Below, piece by piece: positions 30,147 to 41,199 of a stretch of 64,000 nucleotides of DNA; the first letter of the stretch is position 1, and each line of letters begins with the position of its first letter. The notes below the pieces were generated by a model. It saw nothing but the letters and a program-made list of their open reading frames with translations. It was not told where the DNA came from and searched no databases. The DNA comes from Chrysopilus asiliformis (lineage: Eukaryota; Arthropoda; Insecta; Diptera; Rhagionidae): positions 38,446,361-38,510,360 of the forward strand of contig OZ035963.1 in assembly GCA_964034945.1 (NCBI GenBank). The letters run 5' to 3'. The position numbers and the translations under genes were made by a program.

Positions 30147-30472
30147 GCTCGATCGGAGGTTATCTTTCATCTCGATCGGAGGTTATCTACAGTCTCCGCT
30201 TTTCGTTTGAAAATTTGGCATAACAGTGTGTATGCGCTAAGTGAATTTCTATGTATTTTACAAATTTTCGCTAATCACTTTTGCTGTGTCGCCGCGTAGA
30301 GGCATTTGTAATTCGAAATCCTTTTTGGTTTTTGTTTGTTATTTGTTAACTAATTCAAGCTTTTTTGGAAATCCTCCTTGGTTTTGGTGAAAGTTGAAAT
30401 TTTTAGTTTAATGGCAGATTTTCAAAATTTCAAATGAAAAGCGGAAACTGAAAATGACCTCCGATCGAGCTG
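30147..30472. mobile_element. Inverted-repeat element with AGCTCGATCGGAGGT ends
   Basis: Left AGCTCGATCGGAGGTTATC (a second copy of CTCGATCGGAGGTTATC follows at once) and right ACCTCCGATCGAGCT inverted. About 326 bp. No convincing target duplication, so the family is left open. Confidence 0.6.
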
Positions 30473-30731
30473 AAATTTTCCAAATTTCATTTTTACATAT
30501 ATTCACATCTTTTCCATACCCAGCGCTGTTCACATTGCCAATTTTTTTTTTTTTTGTTCGAGCCTCGATCCACCCTAATGTACATTGTTATCAGTGGATA
30601 TTAAGCATTATCTCATTTCTAACTCTTGCAATTTATAGACTTATAGAATAATTAAAAATGGGACAAAGAGAAACAAGAAATGTCCAGACAATGAAATCTA
30701 TAATTAGTACCCTTGTAAATAAAACCTTTAA

Positions 30732-31110
30732 CCCTTCGTTGCACTCCTTGGTACAATTGTACCAATTTCAACTTTGAACATTCGATTAGTATGCTAAATA
30801 TATGCATAGAAACTTAAAATTTCAGGAACGCCTCAATTAAGATTTGAAAATAATTTTCCGAAAACCAAGATAGGTTTTAATATTTTGGGTTCCGTTTGAA
30901 GCCAAAAAGCGTCGTTGATCCCCTTGGTACATTTGTACCACCCGTGTGCAGTGTACATAGTGTACACTTTTGTAAATGTAAAATCCTGCAATTCAAAAGA
31001 TAATCAGCAAAAAAATATTAGCACTTATGGCACCATATGAAGTTCCCACTGATACAATTGTACCAGAGGGGTCCAAAGTCCGTTGTATGAAATAGGGGTC
31101 CAACGAAGGG
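30732..31110. mobile_element. piggyBac-like MITE (379 bp)
   Basis: Flanked by TTAA (30728-30731 and 31111-31114), with inverted ends CCCTTCGTTGCACTCC and CCCTTCGTTGGACCCC. TTAA target duplication and CCC termini are the piggyBac signature. Inside are GGTACAATTGTACC and variants at about 30749, 30926 and 31053. No transposase. Confidence 0.85.
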
Positions 31111-31434
31111 TTAAAGTACAAATTTTCAAACCCAAAATTATAAACTCAACTAATAAGTATTAATCTTACATCTGACAAGCCTCATTGCTTTTTTTTTTGT
31201 CTTTGTGAATTGTGCTTGTATGTTTGTTTCTGTTCTTGTCCTATTCGGCTAAAAGCCAAAGTCATATAATGGGGTGCGCAACCATACAAAAACAATACTA
31301 AATTCTGTATATTCTTTAACTACATTTGTAGAAAAGCATAACTTTTAAGTAACATTAACATTAATGAAGATGTGATAACAGTCCATCAAAGACTATAAAT
31401 AGCCATAAGTATGTAAAAAATTGTCATCTATATA
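31111..31434. other. Non-coding AT-rich stretch
   Basis: No gene, repeat family or motif recognised. Confidence 0.5.
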
Positions 31435-31693
31435 TGAGGCTATCAGAGCAATAGTGGACTAACCCACATGTCGAAATCGTGAGTTTTTTTGTGTTTGAAT
31501 CACTATTGCGAGTGAGTTTTTAGATCAAATTGTTTGGATGCACAAAAGAACATTTCAACATTGAGTAATTAAGTCCACAGAATGTTTTTTTTCCAAAAAT
31601 TTACAGTCAATAATAGTACAAAAGTGGAAAAGCTTCAAAAACTCGATTATGCGGCTTGGTCGGGCTTGGTCCACTTTTGCTCTCAACGCCTCA
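31435..31693. mobile_element. Short MITE with TA target duplication (259 bp)
   Basis: Inverted ends TGAGGCTATCAGAGCAATAG and TGAGGCGTTGAGAGCAAAAG, with TA on each side (31433-31434 and 31694-31695). Fits a Tc1/mariner-type MITE. Confidence 0.72.
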
Positions 31694-32458
31694 TATGAAG
31701 TCGGGATAAATTTGATTTGATCTTTCAAATGCGAAAAATATATTCCTCACTAAACGAGCTGTCAGCAGTAGAATTCTTGGCAAAATCGATAAATAACGAT
31801 CTGGAAAGATCGCTAAGGGTATTATTTTGCACAGGTGGTTAATTTTCGCTCTGGCGGCGAGAATTTAAATACAATCTTGACAGTAGCAGCAAATTTAAAA
31901 TTTGTTTTAAATTCGACATATTTTGAAAAGTAAACAAAAAACAATTTTCTTTCGAAAAAAATTTAGCTGTAAAAAGTATTTATATAAGTCGGGCGGCCAG
32001 CCGGCAGTTTTTTATGCAATTCTAAATGGATTTCCGCACACTTTTTCTTTGAAAAACAAAATAGAAAAGTCTCCGAAAATCGTTTTAGAATTTCGCCGGA
32101 TTAGCCAAATGAAAAGGTTTTACGTTTTTGGGAAAAATTTTTAACAATCACAAAAAAAAATCAGAAATAAACACAAATGGTTGAGGTTAAATACAAAAGA
32201 TTTTTTTTTTGCTGTCAGCAATTTCGATTCAATTCAATTTTATTGCACTTTCTTGCTGCCAAGATGTGTTTCCCTCCCTCTTTCCGCACTACAACCGGTT
32301 TCCGCTGTTGGCCTCCACAAGCAAGAGTAATTTTCATTTCGCTGTGCGTGAAAGATTTATTTTCATCAGCGATTTGAAAATTTCAACTTGAACACAAAGT
32401 AAAGGCGAATTTAATTTCGTTTTTTTAAGGAAAAGGCAAATGCGAGTAATGTTTAGAC

Positions 32459-34169
32459 CAGTGGTTCCCAAAGTGGTCCCTACGGACCCCCAGGGGTCCC
32501 CGGGATCATTCAGGGGGTCCGTGGAAAATTAAAATTGATTTGGGGGTCCCTGAACAACGTCAGGGGGTCCGCGCAAGGTTTAATATGAAATAAAAAAATG
32601 GTGACACATTTTTATTAATATGGAAGTTAAAATAAATAACAATGAATAAATTATTAGCGATTTTTACGTCCTAATTAAAATATTTATAGTTAGACATATT
32701 GGGTTTTATTATTTAATATAATGCACCCTAAAAGTTATAGCTTACTATTTTATATTTTTGTTTAATTTGTTTACTTCTGCGAATAACCAAATCCGCGAAT
32801 GTTTGGAATTACTGTACATTACTGTATTATTATATTCTGTTGTGAATTAGTTGGTACAAAATGAGTACCTACACAATATGTGACATTTACATGAAATTTT
32901 ATCCTCACATCTCAAATAATTAATTCAAGAGAGCGTTACATTGCAGCATTCAATTTTTATTATAATTAACAGTGGTTTGTTGCAAATAAAATTTTTGATA
33001 TTGTAGCGGTCCACGGGTAAGAAGTTGCAAGGACATTCGAGTTTAGGGATGCCAACGATTTTGCAAACATCGAGGTACCGTTGAAAAATATCGAGTTTTA
33101 ACCTCGATGTTGAACAGACCGATATATCGAGGTATCGATGTTGTTATCCAGATGTTAGAACATTACTCTTTATAAAATTAGTAAAGAAACTAATTTTAGG
33201 ACTAGAGGGACTAGTTTTTAGATAGATTTAATATAGCCACTCTACTCAAAGATTTGTTTAAATTTTCTTTGGTATCAATTTTCAGTTCCATCTTTCTACA
33301 AGATTTCGCAAAAAATACCAGAGCTAGCCATGAAATTTTACAGAGAAGTTTGGTCCTGATGTGGAAATCCGTTAACCGGAAGTAACCAAAACGGCGGCTT
33401 TTTAAAAACTATGCGGTTTTTTGCGATTTATTCCGAAACTAACCATTTTCCAGTAGTCTTATGTATTACAAAACTTGCAGACAATAAAATTTGCTACATT
33501 TATGTCTTTTACTAGAACTCCGTTATAAAGATATGCCGGTATTTCAAAAAAAAAATTTTTTTGCGAATATCTCGAAAACTAACGGGTTTTTGGTGGCTCA
33601 ACGTATAAGAAGAATTAAAACCGTGTTAATTCTACCTGGGTGCACTCCACCCACAGTAGAGCATCCGCCAGGTGGCTAAATTATTTATTAAATTTAACTT
33701 TTTCAAAACATCGGAAAAACAATGTTTTCAGGACGATGTTTTTTTGACATCGATGTCGCCTTAAAAAAACATCGATTTTCGATATATCGAGGTTTTATGA
33801 ACGATGTTGCATCCCTATTCGAGATCTGGCGTGAACGCTTCGAGAATGTTTGAGATCTGCACACGAGAACGTTCGAGACCTCGGCCGAACATACAGGAAC
33901 GTTGGCAAACGAGCCGCGAATATAAAAGGCCGCGTCTTCGGCGGAGATTCAATAAATACTTCTTCAACAAAATGTTTTATTTATATTTTATTTTTACATC
34001 ATCATTTACCATTCAAGACATTAAAGTTAAATTTGTAATTTTTCTATTATGCATTTATGTAGTTTTTCACCCAGGGTCCGTGGGCAAATTTTGACTATGA
34101 AAAGGGGTCCGTGGGCAAGTTTTGACTATGAAAAGGGGTCCGTGGGCCAAAAGAGTTTGGGAACCACTG
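32459..34169. mobile_element. Non-autonomous hAT element with GTTTAGAC duplication
   Basis: Inverted ends CAGTGGTTCCCAAAGTGG and CAGTGGTTCCCAAACTCT, the classical hAT terminus. They are flanked by a perfect 8-bp GTTTAGAC (32451-32458 and 34170-34177). Subterminal GGGGTCCGTGG motifs recur at both ends. A second hAT-like element sits inside. Confidence 0.92.
33044..33817. mobile_element. hAT-like element nested in the hAT element
   Basis: Ends TAGGGATGCCAACG and, inverted, TAGGGATGCAACATCG. Flanks TTCGAGTT and TTCGAGAT match at 7 of 8 bases. Repeated ATATCGAGG and CATCGA motifs near both ends. Part of the interior (33290-33660) belongs to the CCGGTTAACGGATTTCC repeat family also seen in intron 2 of the Ubc10 gene. 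Confidence 0.8.
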
Positions 34170-34177
34170 GTTTAGAC

Positions 34178-34788
34178 AATTAAGAGACGCATTCAACATT
34201 TTATTTCGTTTTTGCCAACGTGACAACAATTAAACAACATTCTTAAGTGGACGAAACTCAAACATTAGTGTTTATCGACTGGTCCGAGAGCAGTCGTTAT
34301 GAAAATTCGTATTGGAAGGCTCAGCATTGCCAGAGTCATAGTCGAGGGTAATTTTATTGGAAAGTTGACAGCGAGAAACTAATACAACGCCACATCATAT
34401 CCACTACCACAAACATAAAATCTCTTATTCGTATTTATGGATAACGACATCGTTATGGATAACTACATCGTTATAAGTGCCAAGAATCCTACTGCAGATC
34501 CACTTGCTAAACATGTAGGCACTCTACGACGATCACAAAGTAAATGATATTTTTGTAACAAGTGGAAATGAATCAGCCAATCAGCATTCGTTCCGCTTCT
34601 TGAGCAACTGAAATTTTTAGTTTGGGTTAGATTTTTCGTGTCATCGTTCCCACTTCGTCCCTCGCCTGAAAAGAATCGATTTATGGCACCACACTAAGCG
34701 CGTGTAATCATGGTCATAGAACTCATTTGAAGTGAGCACAGTGAACGCAGAGAACGCACCTACAACGCAAAAGTTTACAAACTTCTAA
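34178..34788. other. Non-coding stretch
   Basis: Apart from the inverted match at about 34478-34520 (see 31757-34525), no gene or repeat was recognised. Confidence 0.5.
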
Positions 34789-35242
34789 CACAGCCTTTAC
34801 ACGCGTCTGTAGAGCTGACACAGTCGCTGACACAGTCTCGTGTAAATGCTTACTGGCACTGACAAGTCTGTACTAACGGGACATTTTTGTAGTCAGTACA
34901 GACATGCCAGTAATTTGACATTTCAAACATCGGAAAATGAAGAATTTGAGGTAAATCTATTAAATTATTATGAATCCACTTTTTTTAATTCATTTTTTCA
35001 CTTTTAGAACTCTCGGACTGGCGAAAGAAGAGTAACGGGGAACGAGATAATTAAAATAATGAAGCATACGACCAATATTCATGCCTCTGGAATACGAGGG
35101 ACTGTAGCTGTGTTCCAAACGAAGTCATTTTGAAAATGAACTGGCTGCCAGTTCGCTAAATGTCTTCTAATTCGTTGTCAGTAATTTGACATTTGAAGTC
35201 TGTGTTATTGACAGACTTTATAGTCGCGTGTAACGGCTGGGT
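34789..35242. mobile_element. Harbinger-like MITE with ACACGCG ends
   Basis: Inverted ends (CACAGCCTTTACACGCGTCTG and ACCCAGCCGTTACACGCGAC) with TAA on each side (34786-34788 and 35243-35245). CTGTACTG/GACAGAC motifs repeat inside. A putative intron-like GTAAATC...TTTTAG occurs in it, but no protein family was recognised. Confidence 0.7.
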
Positions 35243-35805
35243 TAATTTGCCGCAGCAATTCTGCGTTGACAGTTCATAAAGTGAGATTGGCGAAATGTCG
35301 TTCGAGGAAAAATTGATAGCCTTAGTACAAAAAAACGAAGGCTAATAGCGAAAACACAATGGCGCGTCAACGCGTTCGTAAGCTTTGACATTTCAGCGCA
35401 CCAAGCACGTTTTGACAATTGAACGCTTTGAAGCGTCAGTGCTAAAACCTAATAACGCTTCGTAAGAACTACACGCTTCACTATTTTTATTTCAAATAAA
35501 ATGGAAATAAAGAGTTTATGTGAATTAATGGTGGATCTCCATTACTGAAGCATTCGACGTGTGCGAAAATATAGAGACACACTTACGTAAAAAGGCCTTC
35601 GTAAAAAAGAGAGAGAACGTGTGCAAAAAAAAATGCAATACATCGCCAGATGTCGCATTTGTAGTTTTTTATAGGATGCACGCGTCGCCAGATGTTGCGG
35701 TTGTAGATGCAGTTGAACGACTTTAACTTTTCCTATAAAGATCGTGTGCAATTATAAAATTAAACTCACACATTCTCCGTAAACAAATAGTGAGGTCCAA
35801 TACAT

Positions 35806-36145
35806 TTAAGTTGTGTTTTGACATTTCTTGTTGGACTGCTGTAAAATTACGCATAGTGGTTCGCGAATCATTACTTGCTTCTCAATTAATGGCTCAACCA
35901 TTTGGAGAAGCTCTTCAAATTGTGTGGCCGTCATTCGCAAATATTTGCAGAAGAAACTCGGATCGCGTATACAACGTAATGCTCCAAAAACGCTCACAAA
36001 TGCCCCATTTATGTCATGATCCTTGTAATATTCATGAACCCAGAACTTTCTCTTTTTTTACGACACGGTCTTCATTGTCACTGTCACTTGTGCTATCTTC
36101 ATCGAAAATTATATCGATTAGTAATTTTTTGCTATCCGAATCCAT
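35806..36145 (-). pseudogene. PIF/Harbinger transposase (ALP1-like) N-terminal fragment
   Basis: Starts at 36145 with an acidic stretch (MDSDSKKLLIDIIFDEDS). After one frameshift in an A-run near 36060 it reads RKKRKFWVHEYYKDHDINGA and then SVFGALRCIRDPSFFCKYLR and MTATQFEELLQMVEPLI. This is the RRFWVHPL...F-xYFRMxxxxFdeLLxxVxPLI layout of Harbinger nucleases upstream of the catalytic domain. The DDE part is deleted. A similar fragment of another family is at 53995-54258. Confidence 0.82.
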
Positions 36146-36169
36146 TTTATTACAATATTTAAAGACGAT

Positions 36170-36390
36170 GGGCCTTACCAATGACCCGTGACTAACTTAG
36201 TAACAGCTTTTGGTGTGTGCGAAACGGGCTATTTGCTTGCTAATTCTAGTAAGTTTTCACACATTTATGACAGCGAATTTAAGACTTTTCAATAAAAACT
36301 AGGATTTGAACCAAAATTAGCAAGCAAATAGCCCGTTTCGCACACACCAAAAGCTGTTACTAAGTTAGTCACGGGTCATTGGTAAGGCCC
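36170..36390. mobile_element. 221-bp MITE with ~85-bp arms
   Basis: Inverted arms starting GGGCCTTACCAATGACCCGT occupy most of the element. GAT lies on both sides (36167-36169 and 36391-36393). The GGG start fits Harbinger, the GAT target does not, so the family is uncertain. Confidence 0.78.
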
Positions 36391-36723
36391 GATGTCAACT
36401 GTCACACGGTTGGGAGATTTTTTTGAAGTCTAGCTAATGTTTGAAAGTTGAGTGTTGTGGTCATGGAATAAGGTTCAAATTCCTATGACGTATATCTAAG
36501 GCTCCCATCTATCCTGTATTTTACAGGTTTATCCTGTATTTTTGAGTGCAATCCTGTATTCTTTTTCTATCCTGTATTTTTCCTGTATTTTATTTTCGAT
36601 CCTGTTTTTTTTTCAAAAACCTGTATTTATCCTGTATTTGCCTGTATAACCGAGATTTAATGAGGAAAATATAGTATGTCGTTCCTGTTTTGCTCAGACT
36701 AGCACAAATGTTATGAACACTTA

Positions 36724-37172
36724 TGCGGCAGTCACACGACGCTGTTTTGCCAGCGCTAGTGACTGTTTGGCTGTTAGCAGCCGTTTCAGCAGCACCGTGT
36801 GAACCCTAGTAGGCTGCTACTAACAGCAGCAGCGCGATGATTTTAGCAGCGCTATTGAAGTAGAGACCGTTCTACTTTGCCAGCGCTACTAGGGATCACG
36901 TGACCCTGTTGCATGGTTACTGAGCTGTCAAAAGTCTGATAAGTGGAAAAGTTTGTTTATTTTACGTTTATTTATTTAAATTTGTGTGTTACGTTTATTA
37001 TTTAAAAAATCGCCCAAATTCAAATGTCAAAGGACGGTTTTGCTGTTTGCCAGCGCTACTAAGTTATAAATCGTGTGAACCCTTTCAGTGCGCTGCCTGC
37101 TGTTGCTATTTGCCAGCGCTACTAACCCAATATCTAGCAGCGCTGGCAAAACAGCGTCGTGTGACTGCCGCA
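36724..37172. mobile_element. Harbinger-like MITE with repeated GCCAGCGCTA
   Basis: Inverted ends TGCGGCAGTCACACGACGCT, flanked by TTA (36721-36723 and 37173-37175). GCCAGCGCTA(C/G) recurs at about 36749, 36879, 37049 and 37111, with an inverted copy at the right end. Confidence 0.88.
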
Positions 37173-37895
37173 TTAGGCACTCTACTCGTAGCGACTAGAG
37201 AATAAATAGCCTCTCGCAAGAAACAGTTCGTTTTGTGTGTCCGAATATACATTTTATATTCAATTTATAAACTGAAACATTGAAATATTAAAAGCGATTC
37301 TCACGATCAAAACCAATATGAAACTATCTTGCTTGGAATTCTATGAATTCCTGACGTCGCAGCCTGAAATGCTTCGGAAAATAGCTTCTAAAGACTAATA
37401 CAACACGTGAGTTGATAATAAAACTCACGAAATTGACAATGACGACAAAAGCAATGATTTTACACTTAATCAATGATACAATAATAATTACATTCACAAG
37501 TGTATTGCATTTTGTATGTAAATTTTTTTCAAATAAATGACTTGGAACTGTATCCTGTATTTATCCTGTATTTTGAAAAATTTATACTGTAAAATCTTGT
37601 AAAATCCTTAATTTTCGCAGGTTTATCCCATGAATCAAGTACAACAGATTGCGCAAAGGCGAGTTTCATTTTGGTAAACTTCTGCGCATGTCGTCACAAG
37701 AGCGTAAAGAAATGTCATCGATATGAGATTTGTTCTGTTTTCGCGTAAAAACTGGAATTTGTTCTGTTTGCTGCAATATAAATATATTTAAATTTTATAA
37801 AAAGCAAAAAAAATAGTCAAACAACAACAATGCCTGTGAATTTTGTTTACTTTTTGTGAAAATGTTAAGTAATAAATGAAACATAGCTAAAATTT

Positions 37896-38656
37896 CTAGG
37901 TTATGATATTTTTATTTTTCCTTTTTCTTGTTAATAAATGTTCACACAGTTCTTTATTTAATTTTCGTATCCGAAAATACATCCTCGATCTGAAAAATAA
38001 GTTTTTTACTTTTAAGTCGCACTGAATATTTGTTTCTGCGGACAATTGGATTAAATGTTTTAAGAAATCTTTCCTTATTTCTAGGTTTTCCCCATTAACG
38101 GCAAGGAAAATTTTGTCCAGTGCCATTACATGAGCCATCATTTCCTCGGTTGGCTTGGAAAGACCACCTTCACTTAAATTATCACAGCGATCTTCACAGG
38201 CGTTGTCACCCGGATCATTGATTGCTTCGTGTTGCAAAGGCTCCTCGTTTTGTTTTAACAAATCAGCAACTAATTGTTTTGACTGCTTTTCAGCCATCCT
38301 GGTTGACCGACTTGAGGTTGAAACAGCTTCGGAAATTCTAAATAAAGTCGGAATAGCATTTGGTTTCAATTTTCGATTACGTATAAACCCTGTAAAATAT
38401 AAATATTACTTAGAGTTTTGCTAAAATTTACTGATATCTTACCCATTTCATATTGCATATTATTTTCGAAGCAATCAGGTACAAAATGTAGGCTACAAAT
38501 TCTCGCAGTTTTTATATTAAATAAAGCCTTTCTTTTACAGAAGTTCGTCCATTTCCTCAATAAAAGTTTCTCCTTGGGAAAGGTATGGAAGCTCGTCTTT
38601 TCGCTGCCTTTCTTTTCGGTGTTGCTTTTGCAATTACACACGGCACAAACACCCAT
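37896..38656 (-). CDS. THAP-domain transposon protein, two exons
   Basis: Exon 1 starts MGVCAVCNCKSN at 38656 and carries a THAP zinc finger: C-x2-C at residues 4-7, TSFHTFP, the invariant W in RKWTNFC, and CSLHF with the final C and H. A GTAAGATATC donor near 38442 and a TTTTACAG acceptor near 38391 bound an intron of about 50 bp. Exon 2 then reads FIRNRKLKPNAIPTLF, supplying the AVPTIF-like end of the domain, followed by an acidic region and a basic tail to 37896. THAP fingers bind DNA in P-type and some other transposases. The catalytic domain is missing, so this is probably a truncated transposase or a short DNA-binding product. Confidence 0.8.
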
Positions 38657-39250
38657 TTCAATGTCTTAAATATTAAACACTTAGTTACTTAGCAATTAGA
38701 ACTTTTAGATAATTTTCAAACACTTAAAAACTTAAATAAAACCACAAACTCTAAACTTCCCATAGACTTTTTAAACATCTACGCGCAGCTGACGTCACAT
38801 TCTCTTGACAGCAAAAATGCAACATGGCGGACCTGCGCAATGCGCAATCTGTTTGTGTTTGATTCATGGGTTTATCCTGTATTTTAGCCAAAATGAGATG
38901 GGAGCCTTACGTATATTCTATAAAACTACCTATAAAAACATCGCGTTCGTCTTCTGTCTTTCCCACTGACAATTACAGAGATTTGTCTCTTTCTATTTAT
39001 ATGGAATTTTTTGCACACGTCGACTGCTTCAGTAATGGAGATCCATCATAAGAGCATTTGGAAGACATAGAATATGTTGCAGGAGTAGCACACAAAACAT
39101 ATGAATTAAAAACATCAATTGATGATGGTGAATTCAAGAAATAAGTATTGAAAGAGATGCGGACGACTTCTTTATAAAATAAGTGATTTAAATAAAAGCC
39201 ACGACGATCCTTAGCATCTTTTAAAGACACTAGAATAATCGGCGAATATA

Positions 39251-40937
39251 CAGCCTTGGCCAAAAGTATTGAGCACCCTGTAAATTTTACTAATATACAA
39301 AATCTAATGCTCCAAATCAATCGTATTGTTTATTAAAGTTTTGTCGGCATCTAAAAAATAAAATTTAAACAATAGTCAAGTGGCTGGTTAGTAACAAAAC
39401 ATCTAGAACCTTAAAAATTTGCTTTTGTGGTGTTTTTTGATATCCGATTAGTTCGCTTTCTCAGCTCGCTGTGAAGACATACAGTTGTGTAGTGCCTTGA
39501 AGTGATTTTTTTTCAATAAATTAAATATTTTAATGTAAATATGGCGAAAAAAAGATAACTGACATTGCAACAGCGGGTAGAAATTCAACTTTTGAAGCAG
39601 CAAGGCAAGTCCCAAGTGGAAATTTCTAAAACCGTCAAATTTTCGCGTCGAGCTGTGCAATATGTTAAGGTGGGTTTAGAAACACGAGCATTTTCATTTT
39701 TACTGGCAAAGTGAGCGAGATAGCGAAATTCAAATTTACGTGCGCAAAAAGTCGATCACATCAGTGTCTCACACGTACTTTCCCTTCCACTTTATGGCGA
39801 ACTGTCACTGCACATCACCTTCTCGCAGCAATACGTTTGTTAGCACTTCAATTTCACCTAACAAAATCATTTTGTGTGATGTTATAATTAGTAACATAAT
39901 TATTATCACCTCCCGTTTCCATTTAAAATGCGTAGCTTTCAAATACACATCGAACTTAACCTTACTTTTGCTGGCTGCCATAATTCCCATAATTCAGGGG
40001 TAACATTTTGCTGGCAGGGCGGGGAAGTCCAATGTGTTTGTTGTTGTTTACTGCCATAACTTTCCTATCGTCGACGAAAATTATGGATAGTAAAACCACT
40101 ACATGCAAGCAAAATTTCCAACTTTCAGGGGAGTAAAATAATTCCTTTTTCTGTAGAAAAACATTATTTTCGAAGTTTGATTCGTCCGACCATAGAATAT
40201 TTGACCAATCTTGCTCGGTTAAACTTTTGTGTTTTAGAGCCCATTGGAAGCGAACCTTTTTGTTTTTTTTTCGGAAAGCCACGGCTTCTTCCTGGCTTTG
40301 CAGCCTTTTAGACCAGCTTTCTGCAGTCTTCTTCGTGTCGTCCTGGCAGATATTGGCTTTTTAATTGTTACTGAAAAATCAGCAGCGAGCTCGAAAGACG
40401 TTTTTCTCCTATTTTTCAGTGAATGCCTTACTAATATTCTGTCTTCACGATCTATAGTAAGTCGTTTTCGTCCAGATCTGTGTCTATTTTTATGCGACCC
40501 AGTCTTCTCGAACCGTTCGATAACATATTGCACAGCTCGACGCGAAAATTTGACGGTTTTAGAAATTTCCACTTGGGACTTGCCTTGCTGCTTCAAAAGT
40601 TGAATTTCTACCCGCTGTTGCAATGTCAGTTATCTTTTTTTCGCCATATTTACATTAAAATATTTAATTTATTGAAAAAAAATCACTTCAAGGCACTACA
40701 CAACTGTATGTCTTCACAGCGAGCTGAGAAAGCGAACTAATCGGATATCAAAAAACACCACAAAAGCAAATTTTTAAGGTTCTAGATGTTTTGTTACTAA
40801 CCAGCCACTTGACTATTGTTTAAATTTTATTTTTTAGATGCCGACAAAACTTTAATAAACAATACGATTGATTTGGAGCATTAGATTTTGTATATTAGTA
40901 AAATTTACAGGGTGCTCAATACTTTTGGCCAAGGCTG
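39251..40937. mobile_element. Tc1-like element turned fold-back (416-bp arms)
   Basis: TA on each side, ends CAGCCTTGGCCAAAAGTATT, typical of Tc1. The left arm 39251-39666 is an inverted copy of the right arm 40522-40937, which includes the first part of the transposase gene, so the arms are far longer than normal Tc1 ends. The middle has transposase sequence (40234-40647, 39962-40282) plus unrelated DNA at about 39667-39960. Confidence 0.9.
39962..40647 (-). pseudogene. Tc1-type transposase, broken
   Basis: Starts MAKKR at 40647, then an in-frame TAA, then LTLQQRVEIQLLKQQGKSQV with paired helix-turn-helix regions (SRRAVQYVIERFEKTGS, then GRKRLT and ARTTRRRLQKAGLKG). A frameshift near 40260 leads to FQWALKHKSLTEQDWSNILW and SDESNFE, holding the first catalytic Asp. 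The rest of the DDE domain is absent. The inverted duplicate at 39542-39666 repeats the start, including the same TAA. Confidence 0.85.
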
Positions 40938-41199
40938 TATTTGAATTAATTTTAATTTATTTTTTGTCTTGTTATTCCGCATTTTCACACAATTTCGATT
41001 TTAGATTGCATAAATATTAATTATTTTTCTCTTTTTTAATTAATCGTTCCATGAATGCATCATTTGGCCCACCATTTTCCAAAAATCACTCACAATACGC
41101 AATTTTCATTCCAATTTCAAAGCGCCAACGCGTCTGAAAGTAGAAAGTAGGTCTACTACAAGCGTCAGGGCGCTTCGAAGCGTCAAGGCGAAGCGCCAT

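Larger units (their letters stand above)
31757..34525. repeat. Possible older inverted-repeat element around a hAT insertion
   Basis: CAGTAGAATTCTTGGCA at about 31767 and its near complement TGCCAAGAATCCTACTG at about 34478 face each other with further weak similarity around them. Between them, the hAT element at 32459-34169 splits otherwise continuous sequence. Ends and target duplication could not be fixed. Confidence 0.4.
36497..38909 (-). mobile_element. THAP-encoding transposon with TAAGGCTCCCATCT ends
   Basis: Inverted ends TAAGGCTCCCATCT, with CGTATATC and CGTATATT on the two sides (7 of 8 match), an 8-bp duplication as made by hAT and P-type transposases. TATCCTGTATTT is repeated many times near the left end (36513-36650), again at about 37551-37585 and once next to the right end (38872). 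These are likely subterminal transposase-binding sites. It contains a THAP-domain gene on the minus strand and a MITE at 36724-37172. Confidence 0.85.
35529..39048. mobile_element. PIF/Harbinger element carrying transposase remnant and two insertions
   Basis: Inverted ends TGGTGGATCTCCATTACTGA and TGATGGATCTCCATTACTGA, flanked by TAA (35526-35528 and 39049-39051). It contains a recognisable Harbinger transposase N-terminus, a 221-bp MITE at 36170-36390 and a 2.4-kb element at 36497-38909. Confidence 0.85.

Noticed and set aside
35295..35345. MSFEEKLIALVQKNEG reading on the + strand, reminiscent of a MADF-domain start
   Set aside because: Only 16 residues before the outer element begins, and no continuation could be found at 42043 after removing it.
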